A stretch of DNA of 64,000 bases from Leifsonia xyli (GCA_003243275.1 QFQR01000006.1:186001-250000); one strand, 5' to 3'. Positions 8,288-16,774 are shown, numbered from the stretch's first letter. Numbers and translations are program-made. The notes: a model not told the origin generated them from the sequence alone.

Positions 8288-8348
8288 TGCGCCTCCCTTC
8301 GCGAGCCGATGGTAGCGGGGCGACGTCGTCGACCCGCCGAACCGGACT

Positions 8349-8400
8349 TGACACCGTGGCTTCCGGGTGCGAGTTTATCCGTGCTGAACCCATTTAGCAG
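8349..8400 (+). promoter_or_regulatory. Promoter elements and LacI-type operator of the sugar transporter
   Basis: TGCTGAACCCATTTAGCA (8383-8400) is an 18-base palindrome with one mismatched pair, in the size and style of LacI/PurR operators. A perfect -35 hexamer TTGACA (8349-8354) lies upstream. The best -10 candidates (around 8374-8380, TTTATC) are spaced 19-20 bases away, which is long. The operator would cover the start of transcription and block the importer operon. Confidence 0.72.
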
Positions 8401-8473
8401 CATCAGAGGCCACCCGATCCCATGATCGAATGGAGTTCGGGTTCAGCGTGACACCCACGACGAAGGAGTCGAC

Positions 8474-9832
8474 ATGGCAATCACCCAGCGAGGCGCGAGC
8501 CGCAGACGCGGCACCGGCCTCACCGTCGGCGCGCTGGTCGCGGCGGCGGCCGTCACCTTGGCGGGCTGCGCCCCCGGCGGCAGCGCTCCGAGCGACACGA
8601 ACACCACCGCGGTCAGCACGAAGCTCACCATCGAAGATGTGAAGCTCGTCATCGCCGACGAGACCGGCTTTCCGCTCACCGACCAGCTCACGGCCGAGTT
8701 CACCAAGCAGTACCCGAACGTGACCTTCGAGGTCACGCGCGACACCTTCCAGAACCTCACCGCGAACGCGCCGAAGCTGCTCGCCAGCTCGACCCCGCCC
8801 GACCTCATCCGGCTGCCCACCATCGGCGACACCGTCAAGGACGGCCTGCTGGCCAACCTCGACCCGTACTTCGACGCCTACGGCTGGGATGCCTGGCCCG
8901 CCTCCCAGCTCGCGCCGCTGCGCATGAGCAAGGACGGCATCCGCGGCTCGGGCTCGCTCTACCAGCTCGGCCTCGGCTACTCCGTCACCGGCATCTTCAT
9001 GAACACGAAGCTCGCCGACCAGCTCGGCATCGACGCCCCGCCGACCACCCTCGCGGAGCTCGAGGCCGACCTCGCCACCGCGAAGGCCGGCGGCGTGCTG
9101 CCGATCATGGCGGGCGACAAGGACGGCGTCGTCAACTTCGTCGTGCAGGCCGCGATGAACCAGTACGTCGACAAGGGCGAGTTCATGAAGTGGATGTTCA
9201 ACGAGCCCGGCGCCCGCTACGACCAGCCGGGAACCACCGAGGGCGCCGAATTGGTGCGGAAGTGGGCGGATGCCGGCTACTTCCCGTCGGACATCAACGC
9301 CATCGACTACGCCACCTTCGTGAGCCGCTTCGGCGAGGGCGAGGGACTCTTCACCTTCAACGGCAACTGGGCCGCGCAGGGCTACCAGGATGCGCTCGGC
9401 AAGGACGTCACCTTCTTCCTCGCCCCGCCGGTCAAGGAGGGCGCGGGCCACGTCGCGATGGGGGCTGCGAACTCGTTCTCGGTCGCGGCGAAGTCGAAGA
9501 ACCTCAACGAGATCGTGTACTTCCTCAACTGGATCCACACCGACCCGAAGGCGCGGCAGATCGTCGTCGACGTCACCGGGGCAGCCCCCGGCGGCGACCC
9601 GGCGCTGCCGCAGCCGACCGTCGCATCCGGATCGCTCATCGAGCAGGCGCTCGCCATGAGCGCCACGATCGGCGAGGAGAACGGGCAGGTCGACTTCATG
9701 GCGAACACGACCGCCGGCATCTACGCCGGGTCGATCATCCCCGAGTCGCAGCTGCTCGTGACGAGCCAGATCACCGGCAAGGAGTTCGTGGATCGCGTGC
9801 AGAAGTTCTACGAGAGCGAGATCGGCGGCTGA
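8474..9832 (+). CDS. Sugar ABC transporter substrate-binding lipoprotein
   Basis: The 452-residue protein has a lipoprotein signal peptide (basic GASRRRGTG, hydrophobic stretch, lipobox LAGC with the Cys at about residue 33). An extracellular-solute-binding family 1 fold follows (DLIRLPTIGDTVKDGLLANL; NGNWAAQGYQDALGKDVTFF). It would capture a carbohydrate outside the membrane and deliver it to the two permeases encoded next. The ATG at 8474 has AAGGAG seven bases upstream. It is the first gene of a four-gene operon controlled by the divergent LacI repressor. Confidence 0.95.
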   Translation: MAITQRGASRRRGTGLTVGALVAAAAVTLAGCAPGGSAPSDTNTTAVSTKLTIEDVKLVIADETGFPLTDQLTAEFTKQYPNVTFEVTRDTFQNLTANAPKLLASSTPPDLIRLPTIGDTVKDGLLANLDPYFDAYGWDAWPASQLAPLRMSKDGIRGSGSLYQLGLGYSVTGIFMNTKLADQLGIDAPPTTLAELEADLATAKAGGVLPIMAGDKDGVVNFVVQAAMNQYVDKGEFMKWMFNEPGARYDQPGTTEGAELVRKWADAGYFPSDINAIDYATFVSRFGEGEGLFTFNGNWAAQGYQDALGKDVTFFLAPPVKEGAGHVAMGAANSFSVAAKSKNLNEIVYFLNWIHTDPKARQIVVDVTGAAPGGDPALPQPTVASGSLIEQALAMSATIGEENGQVDFMANTTAGIYAGSIIPESQLLVTSQITGKEFVDRVQKFYESEIGG

Positions 9833-10743
9833 TGTCCCACCCCGTCGCCCGCCGGGCCACCGCACGCGCGGTGGCCCGGCGGGCCACCCTCATCGGGTGG
9901 CTGCTGCTGGTTCCCGCGCTCGCGGTCTACCTCGCCTTCGTGGTGTGGCCGCTCGTGCTCGGCGTGCAGTACTCCTTCTACGACTGGAACGGTGTCGGCG
10001 TCGCCACCTTCATCGGCTTCGACAACTACCTCAAGGTGTTCGCCGACCCGACGCTGCTCGGCTCGATCCTCAACGCCTTCATCCTCATCGCGTTCTTCAC
10101 CGTCATCCCGGTCGGGGTCGGTCTCGTGCTCGCGACCCTCATCCGTTCGCTGCGCGCCGGATGGTTCTCCAACCTCTCCCAGACGGTGCTGTTCCTGCCG
10201 CAGATCATCCCGCTCGCGGCCGCGGGCATCGCCTGGTCGTGGATGTACGCCCAGACCGGCACGGTGAACCAGATGCTCGGCTGGTTCGGGCTGGGCTTCC
10301 TCGCCCGCCCCTGGCTCGCCGACTACGGCACCGCGCTCCCCGCGGTCGGCCTCATCGGATCCTGGGTGCTCACGGGGCTCTGCACGGTGCTGCTGCTGAC
10401 CGGCATCGGCAAGATCGACGGCTCGCTCTACGAGGCGATCCGCCTCGACGGCGCCGGATGGTGGCGCGAGTTCTTCACCATCACCCTGCCGGGGCTGCGG
10501 CAGGAGATCGCCGTGCTCGTGACGCTCACCGTGATCGCGGCGCTGTCGAGCTTCGACATCATCTACACCTCCACCCAGGGCGGACCCGGGCGCGCCACCA
10601 TGGTGCCGGGCCTGCTCATCTACCGGATCGGCTTCACGCAGAGCGACGTCGGCCAGGCATCCGCGTTCGGCATCGTGCTCATGCTGCTCGTGCTCGCCGT
10701 CGTGCTGCCGATCCAGCGACTCTCGAGGGCGGCCGACCGATGA
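9832..10743 (+). CDS. Sugar ABC transporter permease (MalF/UgpA type)
   Basis: The 303-residue protein has six predicted membrane helices and the binding-protein-dependent permease EAA motif near the C-terminus (YEAIRLDGAGWWREFFTITL), where the ATPase docks. Family: MalF/LacF/UgpA-like inner-membrane component of carbohydrate importers. The ATG at 9832 shares its first base with the stop codon of the binding protein, and the stop overlaps the next permease by four bases, so the operon is tightly coupled. No ATPase gene is present; this family often uses a shared MsmX/MsmK-like ATPase encoded elsewhere. Confidence 0.94.
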   Translation: MSHPVARRATARAVARRATLIGWLLLVPALAVYLAFVVWPLVLGVQYSFYDWNGVGVATFIGFDNYLKVFADPTLLGSILNAFILIAFFTVIPVGVGLVLATLIRSLRAGWFSNLSQTVLFLPQIIPLAAAGIAWSWMYAQTGTVNQMLGWFGLGFLARPWLADYGTALPAVGLIGSWVLTGLCTVLLLTGIGKIDGSLYEAIRLDGAGWWREFFTITLPGLRQEIAVLVTLTVIAALSSFDIIYTSTQGGPGRATMVPGLLIYRIGFTQSDVGQASAFGIVLMLLVLAVVLPIQRLSRAADR

Positions 10744-11564
10744 GAACCGGACGCACCGAGCTCGTGCTCGGACGGGTGCTGCTCGTGGTGGCGCTCGTGC
10801 TGACCCTCGCGCCGCTCGTCAGCATGCTCTCGGCCGCGCTGCAACCCGCCGACCGCAACCCGACCGGCCTCAGCTGGCCGAGCGATCCGCAGTGGGGCAA
10901 CTTCGTCACCGCCTTCCAGGTGGGGCATGTCTGGCAGCTCATGGGTTCGAGCGTGCTCATCGTGCTCGGGGTGGTGCCGGTGAGTCTGCTCTTCGCCACC
11001 CTCGCCGGCTACGCGCTCGGCGCGATGCGGGTGCGCGGTGGACGCGCGGTGCTCATCTTCTTCGTGCTGGGGCTCACGATCCCGTTCGAGGCCCTCATCA
11101 TCCCGCTCTACTACCAGGCGCAGGCGATGGGCACCCTCAACACCCAGTGGGCGATCGTGTTCCCGCTCATCGGCCTGTTCATGCCGTTCAGCGTGTTCTG
11201 GATGCGGGCGCACTTCGTGAACGTGCCGCCCGAGCTCTCGGAGGCGGCGCGCGTCGACGGAGCGAGCGTCTGGCAGGAGTTCCGCAGCGTGCAGCTGCCG
11301 CTCGCGACCCCGGCGCTGTCGGCGCTCGCGATCCTGCTGTTCCTGTGGACCTGGAACCAGTTCCTGCTGCCGGTGGTGCTCGTCGCGAACCCGCTGGATC
11401 GCACGGTCGCGGGTGCGCTCACCTTCTTCCAGGGGCAGTACTACTCGAGCATCCCGCTGCTGAACGCGGGGGCTCTCATCATCATCACGCCCGCGATCAT
11501 CGTGTTCCTGATCTTCCAGCGGCAGTTCATTCGCGCGCTGCTGCAGGGGGCGGTCAAGGGATGA
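10740..11564 (+). CDS. Sugar ABC transporter permease (MalG/UgpE type)
   Basis: The 274-residue protein has six predicted helices and the EAA loop SEAARVDGASVWQEFRSVQL. It is the MalG/LacG/UgpE partner of the preceding permease. The start ATG overlaps the previous stop (ATGA) and the stop overlaps the serine hydrolase start in the same way. Together with the lipoprotein and first permease it forms the membrane part of a CUT1-type carbohydrate importer. Confidence 0.94.
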   Translation: MRTGRTELVLGRVLLVVALVLTLAPLVSMLSAALQPADRNPTGLSWPSDPQWGNFVTAFQVGHVWQLMGSSVLIVLGVVPVSLLFATLAGYALGAMRVRGGRAVLIFFVLGLTIPFEALIIPLYYQAQAMGTLNTQWAIVFPLIGLFMPFSVFWMRAHFVNVPPELSEAARVDGASVWQEFRSVQLPLATPALSALAILLFLWTWNQFLLPVVLVANPLDRTVAGALTFFQGQYYSSIPLLNAGALIIITPAIIVFLIFQRQFIRALLQGAVKG

Positions 11565-12739
11565 CGGATGCGGTGACGGCGATCGACGGACACGTCGCGC
11601 CGGGGTTCGAGTGCGTCGCCGACGCCTTCCGGGAGGCGTTCGAGACGCCGGGGACAGGGGCTGCGCTCGCGGTGCTGCACGACGGCATCCCGGTGGTGGA
11701 GCTGTGGGGCGGGGTCGCGGATGCGCGAACGCTGCGGCCCTGGCGGGAGGACACGGCATCCGTGATCTTCTCCTGCACGAAGGGGCTCATGTCGATCCTC
11801 GCGGCGCGCGCGGTGGCGGCAGGCGTGCTCGACTACGAGCGGCCGGTGGCCGAGTACTGGCCGGAGTTCGCCGCGGCGGGCAAGGCGGGGGTGCTCGTGC
11901 GCGAGGTGCTCGCGCACCGCGCCGGGCTGTCGGCCCCGCGGGTGAGCGTGACGCGGGAGCAGGCGCTCGACTGGGAGACGATGACGACGCTGCTCGCGGC
12001 GCAGGAGCCGCTGTGGGAGCCGGGCACCGGCTACGCCTACCACGCGCTGACGCACGGCTGGTTGGTGGGCGAGGTGCTGCGGCGCGCCTGGGGCGTGGTG
12101 CCGGGAGCTCTGCTGGCGCGCGAGCTGGCGGAGCCGCTCGGGGCGCGTGTGCTGCTGGGGGTTCCCGCGGATGCGGGGCTCGAGATCGCGCAGGGCGTCG
12201 TGGGGGAGGAGCTGGCGCGTCTGTCGCGGGACCAGCTCGCGGCGGGTGCGGAGGGCGGGATCGACTGGGGCGAGCGGTCGTTGACCCTCGGCGGGGCGTT
12301 CCCGCTCGCGCTCGTCGCCCCGGACGAGGGGTTCAACGATCCTGCGGTGCAGGCCGCCGTCATCCCCGGTGCCGGGGGTGTCGCGACGGCGAGCGGGCTC
12401 GCAACGGTGTGGTCGGCGACGGTCCGAGAGACGCGGGGCGTGCGCTTGCTCGACCCCGACACGCTCGAGACCGCCCTCCGACCGCAGTCGGCCGGCCCGG
12501 CGGTGCTCGGGGGGGCACCGCCGTGGCCCCGCTGGGGGATGGGGTTCCAACTCGACTCCGAGGCGCGCCGCTACCTCGGCCCGGGCAGCTTCGGCCACGA
12601 CGGCGCGGGCGGGCAGGTGGGGTTCGCCGACCGGGAGCACGGGATCGGGTTCGCGTTCCTCACCAACGTGCTGGAGGCGACGGAGGATCGGCGGGCGACC
12701 CGCATCATCGATGCGCTGCGGAGCGCTCTGCGGGCCTGA
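11561..12739 (+). CDS. Serine hydrolase, beta-lactamase/esterase EstB type
   Basis: The 392-residue protein has the class C beta-lactamase fold motifs. The nucleophile tetrad SCTK has Ser at residue 71 and Lys at 74 (SVIFSCTKGLMSILAARAV). A Tyr motif YAYH follows in the middle, and GHDGAGG near the C-terminus takes the place of the KTG/HxG box. No signal peptide is visible, so it is probably cytoplasmic and acts as an esterase or amidase rather than in resistance. It is the last gene of the sugar importer operon, joined by an ATGA overlap, so it may deacylate or hydrolyse the imported compound. That role is inferred from context. Confidence 0.9.
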   Translation: MTDAVTAIDGHVAPGFECVADAFREAFETPGTGAALAVLHDGIPVVELWGGVADARTLRPWREDTASVIFSCTKGLMSILAARAVAAGVLDYERPVAEYWPEFAAAGKAGVLVREVLAHRAGLSAPRVSVTREQALDWETMTTLLAAQEPLWEPGTGYAYHALTHGWLVGEVLRRAWGVVPGALLARELAEPLGARVLLGVPADAGLEIAQGVVGEELARLSRDQLAAGAEGGIDWGERSLTLGGAFPLALVAPDEGFNDPAVQAAVIPGAGGVATASGLATVWSATVRETRGVRLLDPDTLETALRPQSAGPAVLGGAPPWPRWGMGFQLDSEARRYLGPGSFGHDGAGGQVGFADREHGIGFAFLTNVLEATEDRRATRIIDALRSALRA

Positions 12740-12743
12740 GCAC

Positions 12744-13124
12744 CTACAAGCCGAGATGCAGCCGCAGGGCCGCGTCCAGCTCCCGCATCAGTTCCGTGGT
12801 GGCCCAGCCGGCGGCGGAGCGGATGCGAGCCACCGAGACGGTACGCACCTGCTCCGCCTGCGCCTTCGAGTCGCGCGGCAGGCCGGTCGCACCGGCGGGG
12901 AGGAGCACCTGGAAGGGATGCACCCGCGCGGTGTTGCCGGTGAGCGGCACCACGGTGACCACCCCGCCGGTGCGCGTCGCAGCGGCGTTCGCGGTGTTGT
13001 TGCTCACGATCACGGCGGGCCGCGAGCGGGCCGCCTCCGAGCCGACGATCGGATCGAAGTCGACGACGACGATCGCACCGCGCCGCAGCAACACGGTGGA
13101 CGCCGACGGCACGGTGCCGCTCAC
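12744..13124 (-). CDS. MazF/PemK-type endoribonuclease toxin
   Basis: The 126-residue product has the PemK/MazF core: RRGAIVVVDFDPIVGSEAARSRPAVIVSNN near the N-terminus, here read in two parts, and VVTVVPLTGNTARVHPFQVL after it. It is expected to cut mRNA at short sequence motifs when its antitoxin is degraded. The GTG at 13124 overlaps the antitoxin stop (GTGA), the typical coupled arrangement; a GTG at 13094 and an ATG at 13157 are alternatives. It is convergent with the serine hydrolase, with only four bases between their stops. Confidence 0.9.
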   Translation of the reverse strand: MSGTVPSASTVLLRRGAIVVVDFDPIVGSEAARSRPAVIVSNNTANAAATRTGGVVTVVPLTGNTARVHPFQVLLPAGATGLPRDSKAQAEQVRTVSVARIRSAAGWATTELMRELDAALRLHLGL

Positions 13125-13339
13125 GCGCCGAGTCCGTCCGCGGCCGCGCTCTCCCATCCGTCATCCGCCCACTCGGCGAACGCCTCGACGTAGGCGTCGG
13201 CGAGTTCGCTCTCGCGCAGCATCCGGATCGCGTCCTGGAGTGCAGCGGACCGGCTCGGGTAGCGCCCGGAGAGGGTCTGCGTGTCGAGGTAGGCGAGGTC
13301 GTCATCCGGGATACTGACGCTGACCTTCACGCTGCTCAT
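13121..13339 (-). CDS. MazE-like ribbon-helix-helix antitoxin
   Basis: The 72-residue protein begins KVSVSIPDDDLAYLDTQTLS, a ribbon-helix-helix DNA-binding segment. It ends in an acidic stretch (YVEAFAEWADDGWESAAADG) of the kind that wraps and inhibits a toxin. It directly precedes a MazF-type toxin with a 4-base overlap. Such antitoxins repress their own promoter, and three related half-sites lie just upstream at 13347-13376. Confidence 0.9.
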   Translation of the reverse strand: MSSVKVSVSIPDDDLAYLDTQTLSGRYPSRSAALQDAIRMLRESELADAYVEAFAEWADDGWESAAADGLGA

Positions 13340-13346
13340 GCGGCGA

Positions 13347-13376
13347 TGCTACTCTGGTAGCAAGTAACCTGCTACC
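13347..13376. promoter_or_regulatory. Operator array upstream of the toxin-antitoxin pair
   Basis: TGCTAC (13347-13352), GGTAGCA (13356-13362) and TGCTACC (13370-13376) are three copies of one half-site in alternating orientation, beginning 8 bases before the antitoxin start. The arrangement suits cooperative binding by an antitoxin-toxin complex and overlaps the expected promoter. Confidence 0.75.
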
Positions 13377-13411
13377 GTGCCCCGCGCATGCCACGCGACG
13401 GCACCAGCGGC

Positions 13412-13534
13412 TAGGATCGTCACGTCGTCCTCGCGGACGGCACGGCCGTGGGGCTGGCCGTTCCCAACCTCGGATCTCCGACAACAGTCCCTACCGCTCA
13501 GCGCGAGCCTGCTCGCGCGCCGGTAGGGAAGGAG
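13412..13534 (+). promoter_or_regulatory. Promoter and structured 5' leader of the crcB operon
   Basis: A good -10 hexamer TAGGAT (13412-13417) gives a leader of about 115 bases. The leader contains the small stem CGGA/TCCG near 13471-13480. A long hairpin follows: CCCTACCG (13489-13496) pairs with CGGTAGGG (13521-13528), with an inner stem GCGCGAGC/GCTCGCGC at 13501-13518. It ends directly before the ribosome site AAGGAG (13529-13534). A ligand-responsive RNA such as a fluoride riboswitch is plausible from the gene context, but the canonical fluoride-riboswitch core is not evident to me. Confidence 0.5.
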
Positions 13535-13538
13535 CCAC

Positions 13539-14069
13539 ATGTCCGTCACCCCCGCATCCGCTCCGGATGACGATTTCGCCGAGCTGCCGCTCGATCCGGA
13601 TGTCGAGGTCGTCGAGGCGCCGCCCGGCCCACCCGTGCCGGTGCACCTGCGGCCGGCCTTCCTCGGGGTGGTGTTCCTCGGCGGGGTCGCCGGCACGGCC
13701 GCGCGGGAGGGGCTCGGGCTGGTGATCCCGAGCGCCGGCGGGGTGCCGTGGGCGATCCTCGTCGCGAACCTCGCGGGCGCGTTCGCGCTCGGGGTGCTGC
13801 TCGAGGCGCTCGTGCGTCGCGGGCCCGACCACGGCATCCGCCGCAGGCTGCGACTGCTGCTCGGCACCGGATTCCTCGGCGGCTTCACGACCTACAGCGC
13901 GCTCGCAACCGACACGGCGGTGCTGTTCGGCGCCGGGAATGCCGGGCTCGCCACCGCTTACGCGCTCGGCAGCGTCGTGGTGGGGGCGCTCGCGACGACG
14001 GCCGGCATCCTGATCGCGGCGGCCGCGCACCGGGCGCGGTTCGGCGCGGTCGAGGGGGTGGCCGGATGA
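13539..14069 (+). CDS. crcB: Fluoride channel subunit CrcB/FluC, first copy
   Basis: The 176-residue protein is a CrcB/Fluc homologue with a charged N-terminal extension of about 40 residues. Four membrane helices follow, along with the signature GTGFLGGFTTYSAL (about residues 108-121) that lines the fluoride pore. Fluc channels are dual-topology dimers that export F-. Here two different genes lie together, suggesting a heterodimer as in other actinobacteria. The ATG at 13539 has AAGGAG upstream and follows a strong leader hairpin. The stop overlaps the second crcB by four bases. Confidence 0.94.
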   Translation: MSVTPASAPDDDFAELPLDPDVEVVEAPPGPPVPVHLRPAFLGVVFLGGVAGTAAREGLGLVIPSAGGVPWAILVANLAGAFALGVLLEALVRRGPDHGIRRRLRLLLGTGFLGGFTTYSALATDTAVLFGAGNAGLATAYALGSVVVGALATTAGILIAAAAHRARFGAVEGVAG

Positions 14070-14443
14070 CGCCCCTGCTCTTCCTGACGGTCGCCGTCGC
14101 GGGCGGTGTGGGCGCGGTCGCGCGCTTCGTGCTCGACGGGGCGATCCGCTCGCGCTTCGGTGCCCGGATGCCGTGGGGCACCCTCGCGATCAACCTCTCG
14201 GGCTCCTTCCTGCTGGGTTTCGTGGTCGGCCTCGCGGGTGCGGGTGCGCTCGCGGGCGAGTGGCGGTGGGCGCTCGGCACCGGATTCCTCGGCGGCTACA
14301 CGACCTTCTCGACCGCCAGTTTCGAGACCGTGCGGATGCTGCAGGAGCGCCGCTACGGCGCGGGGCTCGTCAACGGCCTCGCGCAGCTCGTCGTGACGAC
14401 CGCGCTCGCGGGGCTCGGGCTGTGGCTGGGGAGCCTCGCGTGA
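14066..14443 (+). CDS. crcB: Fluoride channel subunit CrcB/FluC, second copy
   Basis: The 125-residue protein is the normal length for Fluc, with four helices and the pore motif GTGFLGGYTTFSTAS. It lacks the N-terminal extension of its partner. The ATG overlaps the first crcB stop (ATGA), and its stop overlaps the GTG of the histidine phosphatase, so all three are one translational unit. It probably pairs with the first copy in antiparallel topology to form the fluoride exporter. Confidence 0.95.
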   Translation: MTPLLFLTVAVAGGVGAVARFVLDGAIRSRFGARMPWGTLAINLSGSFLLGFVVGLAGAGALAGEWRWALGTGFLGGYTTFSTASFETVRMLQERRYGAGLVNGLAQLVVTTALAGLGLWLGSLA

Positions 14444-15000
14444 CCCGCGTGCTGCTCGCGCGTCACGGGCGCACCGCGCTCAACGCCGACGATCGGCTGC
14501 GGGGGCTCGCCGATCCGCCGCTCGATCCGACCGGCCGCGATCAGGCTGCGGGGCTCGCGGATGCGTTGCGGGCGGCCTTCGGCGCGGATGCCGTCGCGGC
14601 GGTGCATGCGAGCCCGCTCCTGCGGGCGCAGGAGACCGCGCGGGTGATCGCGGGGCGCTTCGGGGTGGGGCCTGTCGTCATCGATGCGGGCTTCAGTGAT
14701 CGCGACTACGGCGAGTGGACGGGGCAGCCGCGCGCGGAGGTCGTGGCGCGGTTCGGCAGCGTCGATGCGGCCCCGGGCGTGCAACCCGCGGATGAGGTGG
14801 TCGCGCGGGCGCGGGCGGCGCTCGACGCGGTGGCGGACGCGCATCCGGGGCAGACGGTCGTGGTGGTGTCGCACGACGCGGTGATCCGTCCGCTCGTGGA
14901 GGTGCTCGACCGTGCCGGGCGCGAGTTCGAGCTGCCTCCCGCGTCCTGGTGCGAACTGGTGCGCACCGGGGGCGAGTGGGTCGTCGTCTCGGTTCCGTAG
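14440..15000 (+). CDS. Histidine phosphatase family protein
   Basis: The 186-residue protein belongs to the phosphoglycerate-mutase-like superfamily. The phospho-accepting His lies in VLLARHGRTALNADDRLRGL at about residue 9. A second conserved Arg is in SPLLRAQETARVI, and the second catalytic His is in VVVVSHDAVIRPLVEV. It should remove phosphate from a small metabolite; the substrate cannot be read. The GTG at 14440 overlaps the crcB stop. Coupling to fluoride export is unusual, and a link is possible because fluoride inhibits phosphatases and enolase, but that is speculation. Confidence 0.9.
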   Translation: MTRVLLARHGRTALNADDRLRGLADPPLDPTGRDQAAGLADALRAAFGADAVAAVHASPLLRAQETARVIAGRFGVGPVVIDAGFSDRDYGEWTGQPRAEVVARFGSVDAAPGVQPADEVVARARAALDAVADAHPGQTVVVVSHDAVIRPLVEVLDRAGREFELPPASWCELVRTGGEWVVVSVP

Positions 15001-15017
15001 CCGCCGCTCTCTCGTCT

Positions 15018-15812
15018 CTACCCCGTCACATCACGCCGGGTGAACACCGCCCAGCCGCCCGCGAAGAGCACGGCCGCGGCAAGCCACGGCCAGGCGATGC
15101 CGGCATCCCATCCGTTCGTGAGCGGGTCGCTGCCGTAGGCCCACCAGATGGGGGAGAGATGCCGCAGCCAGGCCACGTCGGGCGATTGCGCGCCCACCGC
15201 GTTCAGCAGGTAGGAGCCGACCGCGACGAGAGCCCCCGCGATCACCGCCCAACTGCGGCGTCCGGTGGCGGCGCCGATCGCGTAGGCGGTGGCGAAGGTG
15301 AGGGTGGCGAGACCGAGCTGCGCGACGACCGCGGCGACCAGATGGGCGGGATCGATCTTCAGCTCGCCCGGACCGTTCAGGGCGAGGATCATGAGGAAGC
15401 CGACCCCCAGCATCACGAGGAACTTGAGCATGATCGCGAGCGCGCGCTCGAGCAGCACCCGGCTGCGGGTGACCGCGTGGGCGAGGGTGAGTTCGAGGCG
15501 ACCCTCCTCCTCGTCGCCCGCGAGGGCGGCCGCGCCCCAGCCGATGCCCGCGATCGCGGGGAGCACGAAGCCGAGCAGGCCGAAGTAGGTGGCCTGCGTG
15601 TAGCCCGGTCCGGATGCGATGCCCGCGAAGCCGAGTGACTCGATGAGCGCGGGCGGCATCGAGGCGAGCAGCTCCTGGAGCTGCCCGCCCGCCGCGATCG
15701 AGGGGTAGAGCGGCAGATAGAGGGAGAGCACGGCGACGATCGCGAGCGTCCAGCCGAGGATGCCGCGCCAACTGTCGGCGAGCAGGCGGCGGGTGAGCGG
15801 GAGGACGTTCAT
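15018..15812 (-). CDS. ABC-2 type exporter permease
   Basis: The 264-residue protein has about six membrane helices. Between them are charged loops (AALAGDEEEGRLELTLAHAV) typical of ABC-2 permeases that expel drugs or lipids. The ATG at 15812 overlaps the ATPase stop by four bases, so the two subunits are made together. It is convergent with the histidine phosphatase, with 17 bases between the stops. Confidence 0.9.
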   Translation of the reverse strand: MNVLPLTRRLLADSWRGILGWTLAIVAVLSLYLPLYPSIAAGGQLQELLASMPPALIESLGFAGIASGPGYTQATYFGLLGFVLPAIAGIGWGAAALAGDEEEGRLELTLAHAVTRSRVLLERALAIMLKFLVMLGVGFLMILALNGPGELKIDPAHLVAAVVAQLGLATLTFATAYAIGAATGRRSWAVIAGALVAVGSYLLNAVGAQSPDVAWLRHLSPIWWAYGSDPLTNGWDAGIAWPWLAAAVLFAGGWAVFTRRDVTG

Positions 15813-16774
15813 CGGGTGGCCTCCTGTGCGGCGCTCGCCGGAGCCGCAGCCTCGGTCGGGCCGTCGTAGTAGCGCAGCACCGCGGCCTCCAGGTCGGGCT
15901 CTTCGATGGTGAGGTCGAGGATCGGGTGCCCCGCGAGCGCCTTCACGAAGGCGTCGACGTGGGCGTCGACGGTGGCCGTGAGGGTGGTGCGTTCGGCATC
16001 CGCGGCACCGAGCGCGGGTTCGCCGGGGGTGACCCCCGCGGTTCGTGCGAGCGCCGCCGCGAGCGGGGCGGCATCCGCTGTGCGCACGGTGATGCGTGCC
16101 TGCCGTACGGCGCTCTCGCGCAGCGCCTGCACGGTGGAGACGGTCATGATGCGGCCCTCGCGCAGGATGGCGACCCGGTCGGCCGTGAGCTGCACCTCGC
16201 TCAGCACATGTGAGCTGAGGAAGACGGTGGCGCCGCGGTCGCGGGCCTCGCCGAGCATCGCGTGGAACTCGCGCTGCACGAGCGGGTCGAGGCCGCTCGT
16301 CGGCTCGTCGAGCACGAGCAGTTCGGGGCGGTGCTGGAAGGCCTGGATGAGGCCGAGCTTCTGCTTGTTGCCCTTCGAGAGGCTGCGCACGGGGCGGCTG
16401 AGGTCGACGCCGAGGCGATCGGCGTAGTGCTCGGCGGTGCCCGGTGCGACCCGGCCGCTGACCGCGGCGAGGTGCGCGAGGTAGGCGCGGCCCGACATCC
16501 GTCCCGCGAGGCGGAGCTCGCCTGGCAGGTAGCCGATGCGGGCACGGAGGGCGGCGCCGCCGCTGCGCGGGGGCAGGCCGAGCACCTGCACCTCGCCCGC
16601 GGTGGGGCGCACGAGGTCGAGCAGGATGCGCATGGTCGTGGTCTTGCCCGCCCCGTTCGGGCCGATCACGCCGTAGACGACGCCGGGCGGCACGTCGAGG
16701 TCGACGCCGCGGAGGGCGGTGTGCGAGCCGTAGCGCTTCTCGAGCGCGCGGATGCGGAGGGCGGGCTCGGTCAT
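15809..16774 (-). CDS. ABC exporter ATP-binding protein
   Basis: The 321-residue protein has Walker A GPNGAGKTT (about residues 39-47), signature LSKGNKQKLG, Walker B LLVLDEPTSGLD and the His switch SSHVLSEV. A roughly 90-residue C-terminal extension follows, as in DrrA/CcmA-type drug exporters. The first signature residues are LSKG rather than LSGG, common in this group. It powers the permease encoded next, possibly exporting a toxic compound. The ATG at 16774 overlaps the TetR stop by four bases, so the regulator, ATPase and permease form one operon. Confidence 0.94.
   Translation of the reverse strand: MTEPALRIRALEKRYGSHTALRGVDLDVPPGVVYGVIGPNGAGKTTTMRILLDLVRPTAGEVQVLGLPPRSGGAALRARIGYLPGELRLAGRMSGRAYLAHLAAVSGRVAPGTAEHYADRLGVDLSRPVRSLSKGNKQKLGLIQAFQHRPELLVLDEPTSGLDPLVQREFHAMLGEARDRGATVFLSSHVLSEVQLTADRVAILREGRIMTVSTVQALRESAVRQARITVRTADAAPLAAALARTAGVTPGEPALGAADAERTTLTATVDAHVDAFVKALAGHPILDLTIEEPDLEAAVLRYYDGPTEAAAPASAAQEATR

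Noticed and set aside
13377..13526. Possible 49-residue leader peptide (GTG start) overlapping the crcB leader
   Set aside because: No ribosome site, unusual residue composition (Arg/Ser/Pro), and the same bases form the strong hairpin; the RNA structure explains the sequence better.
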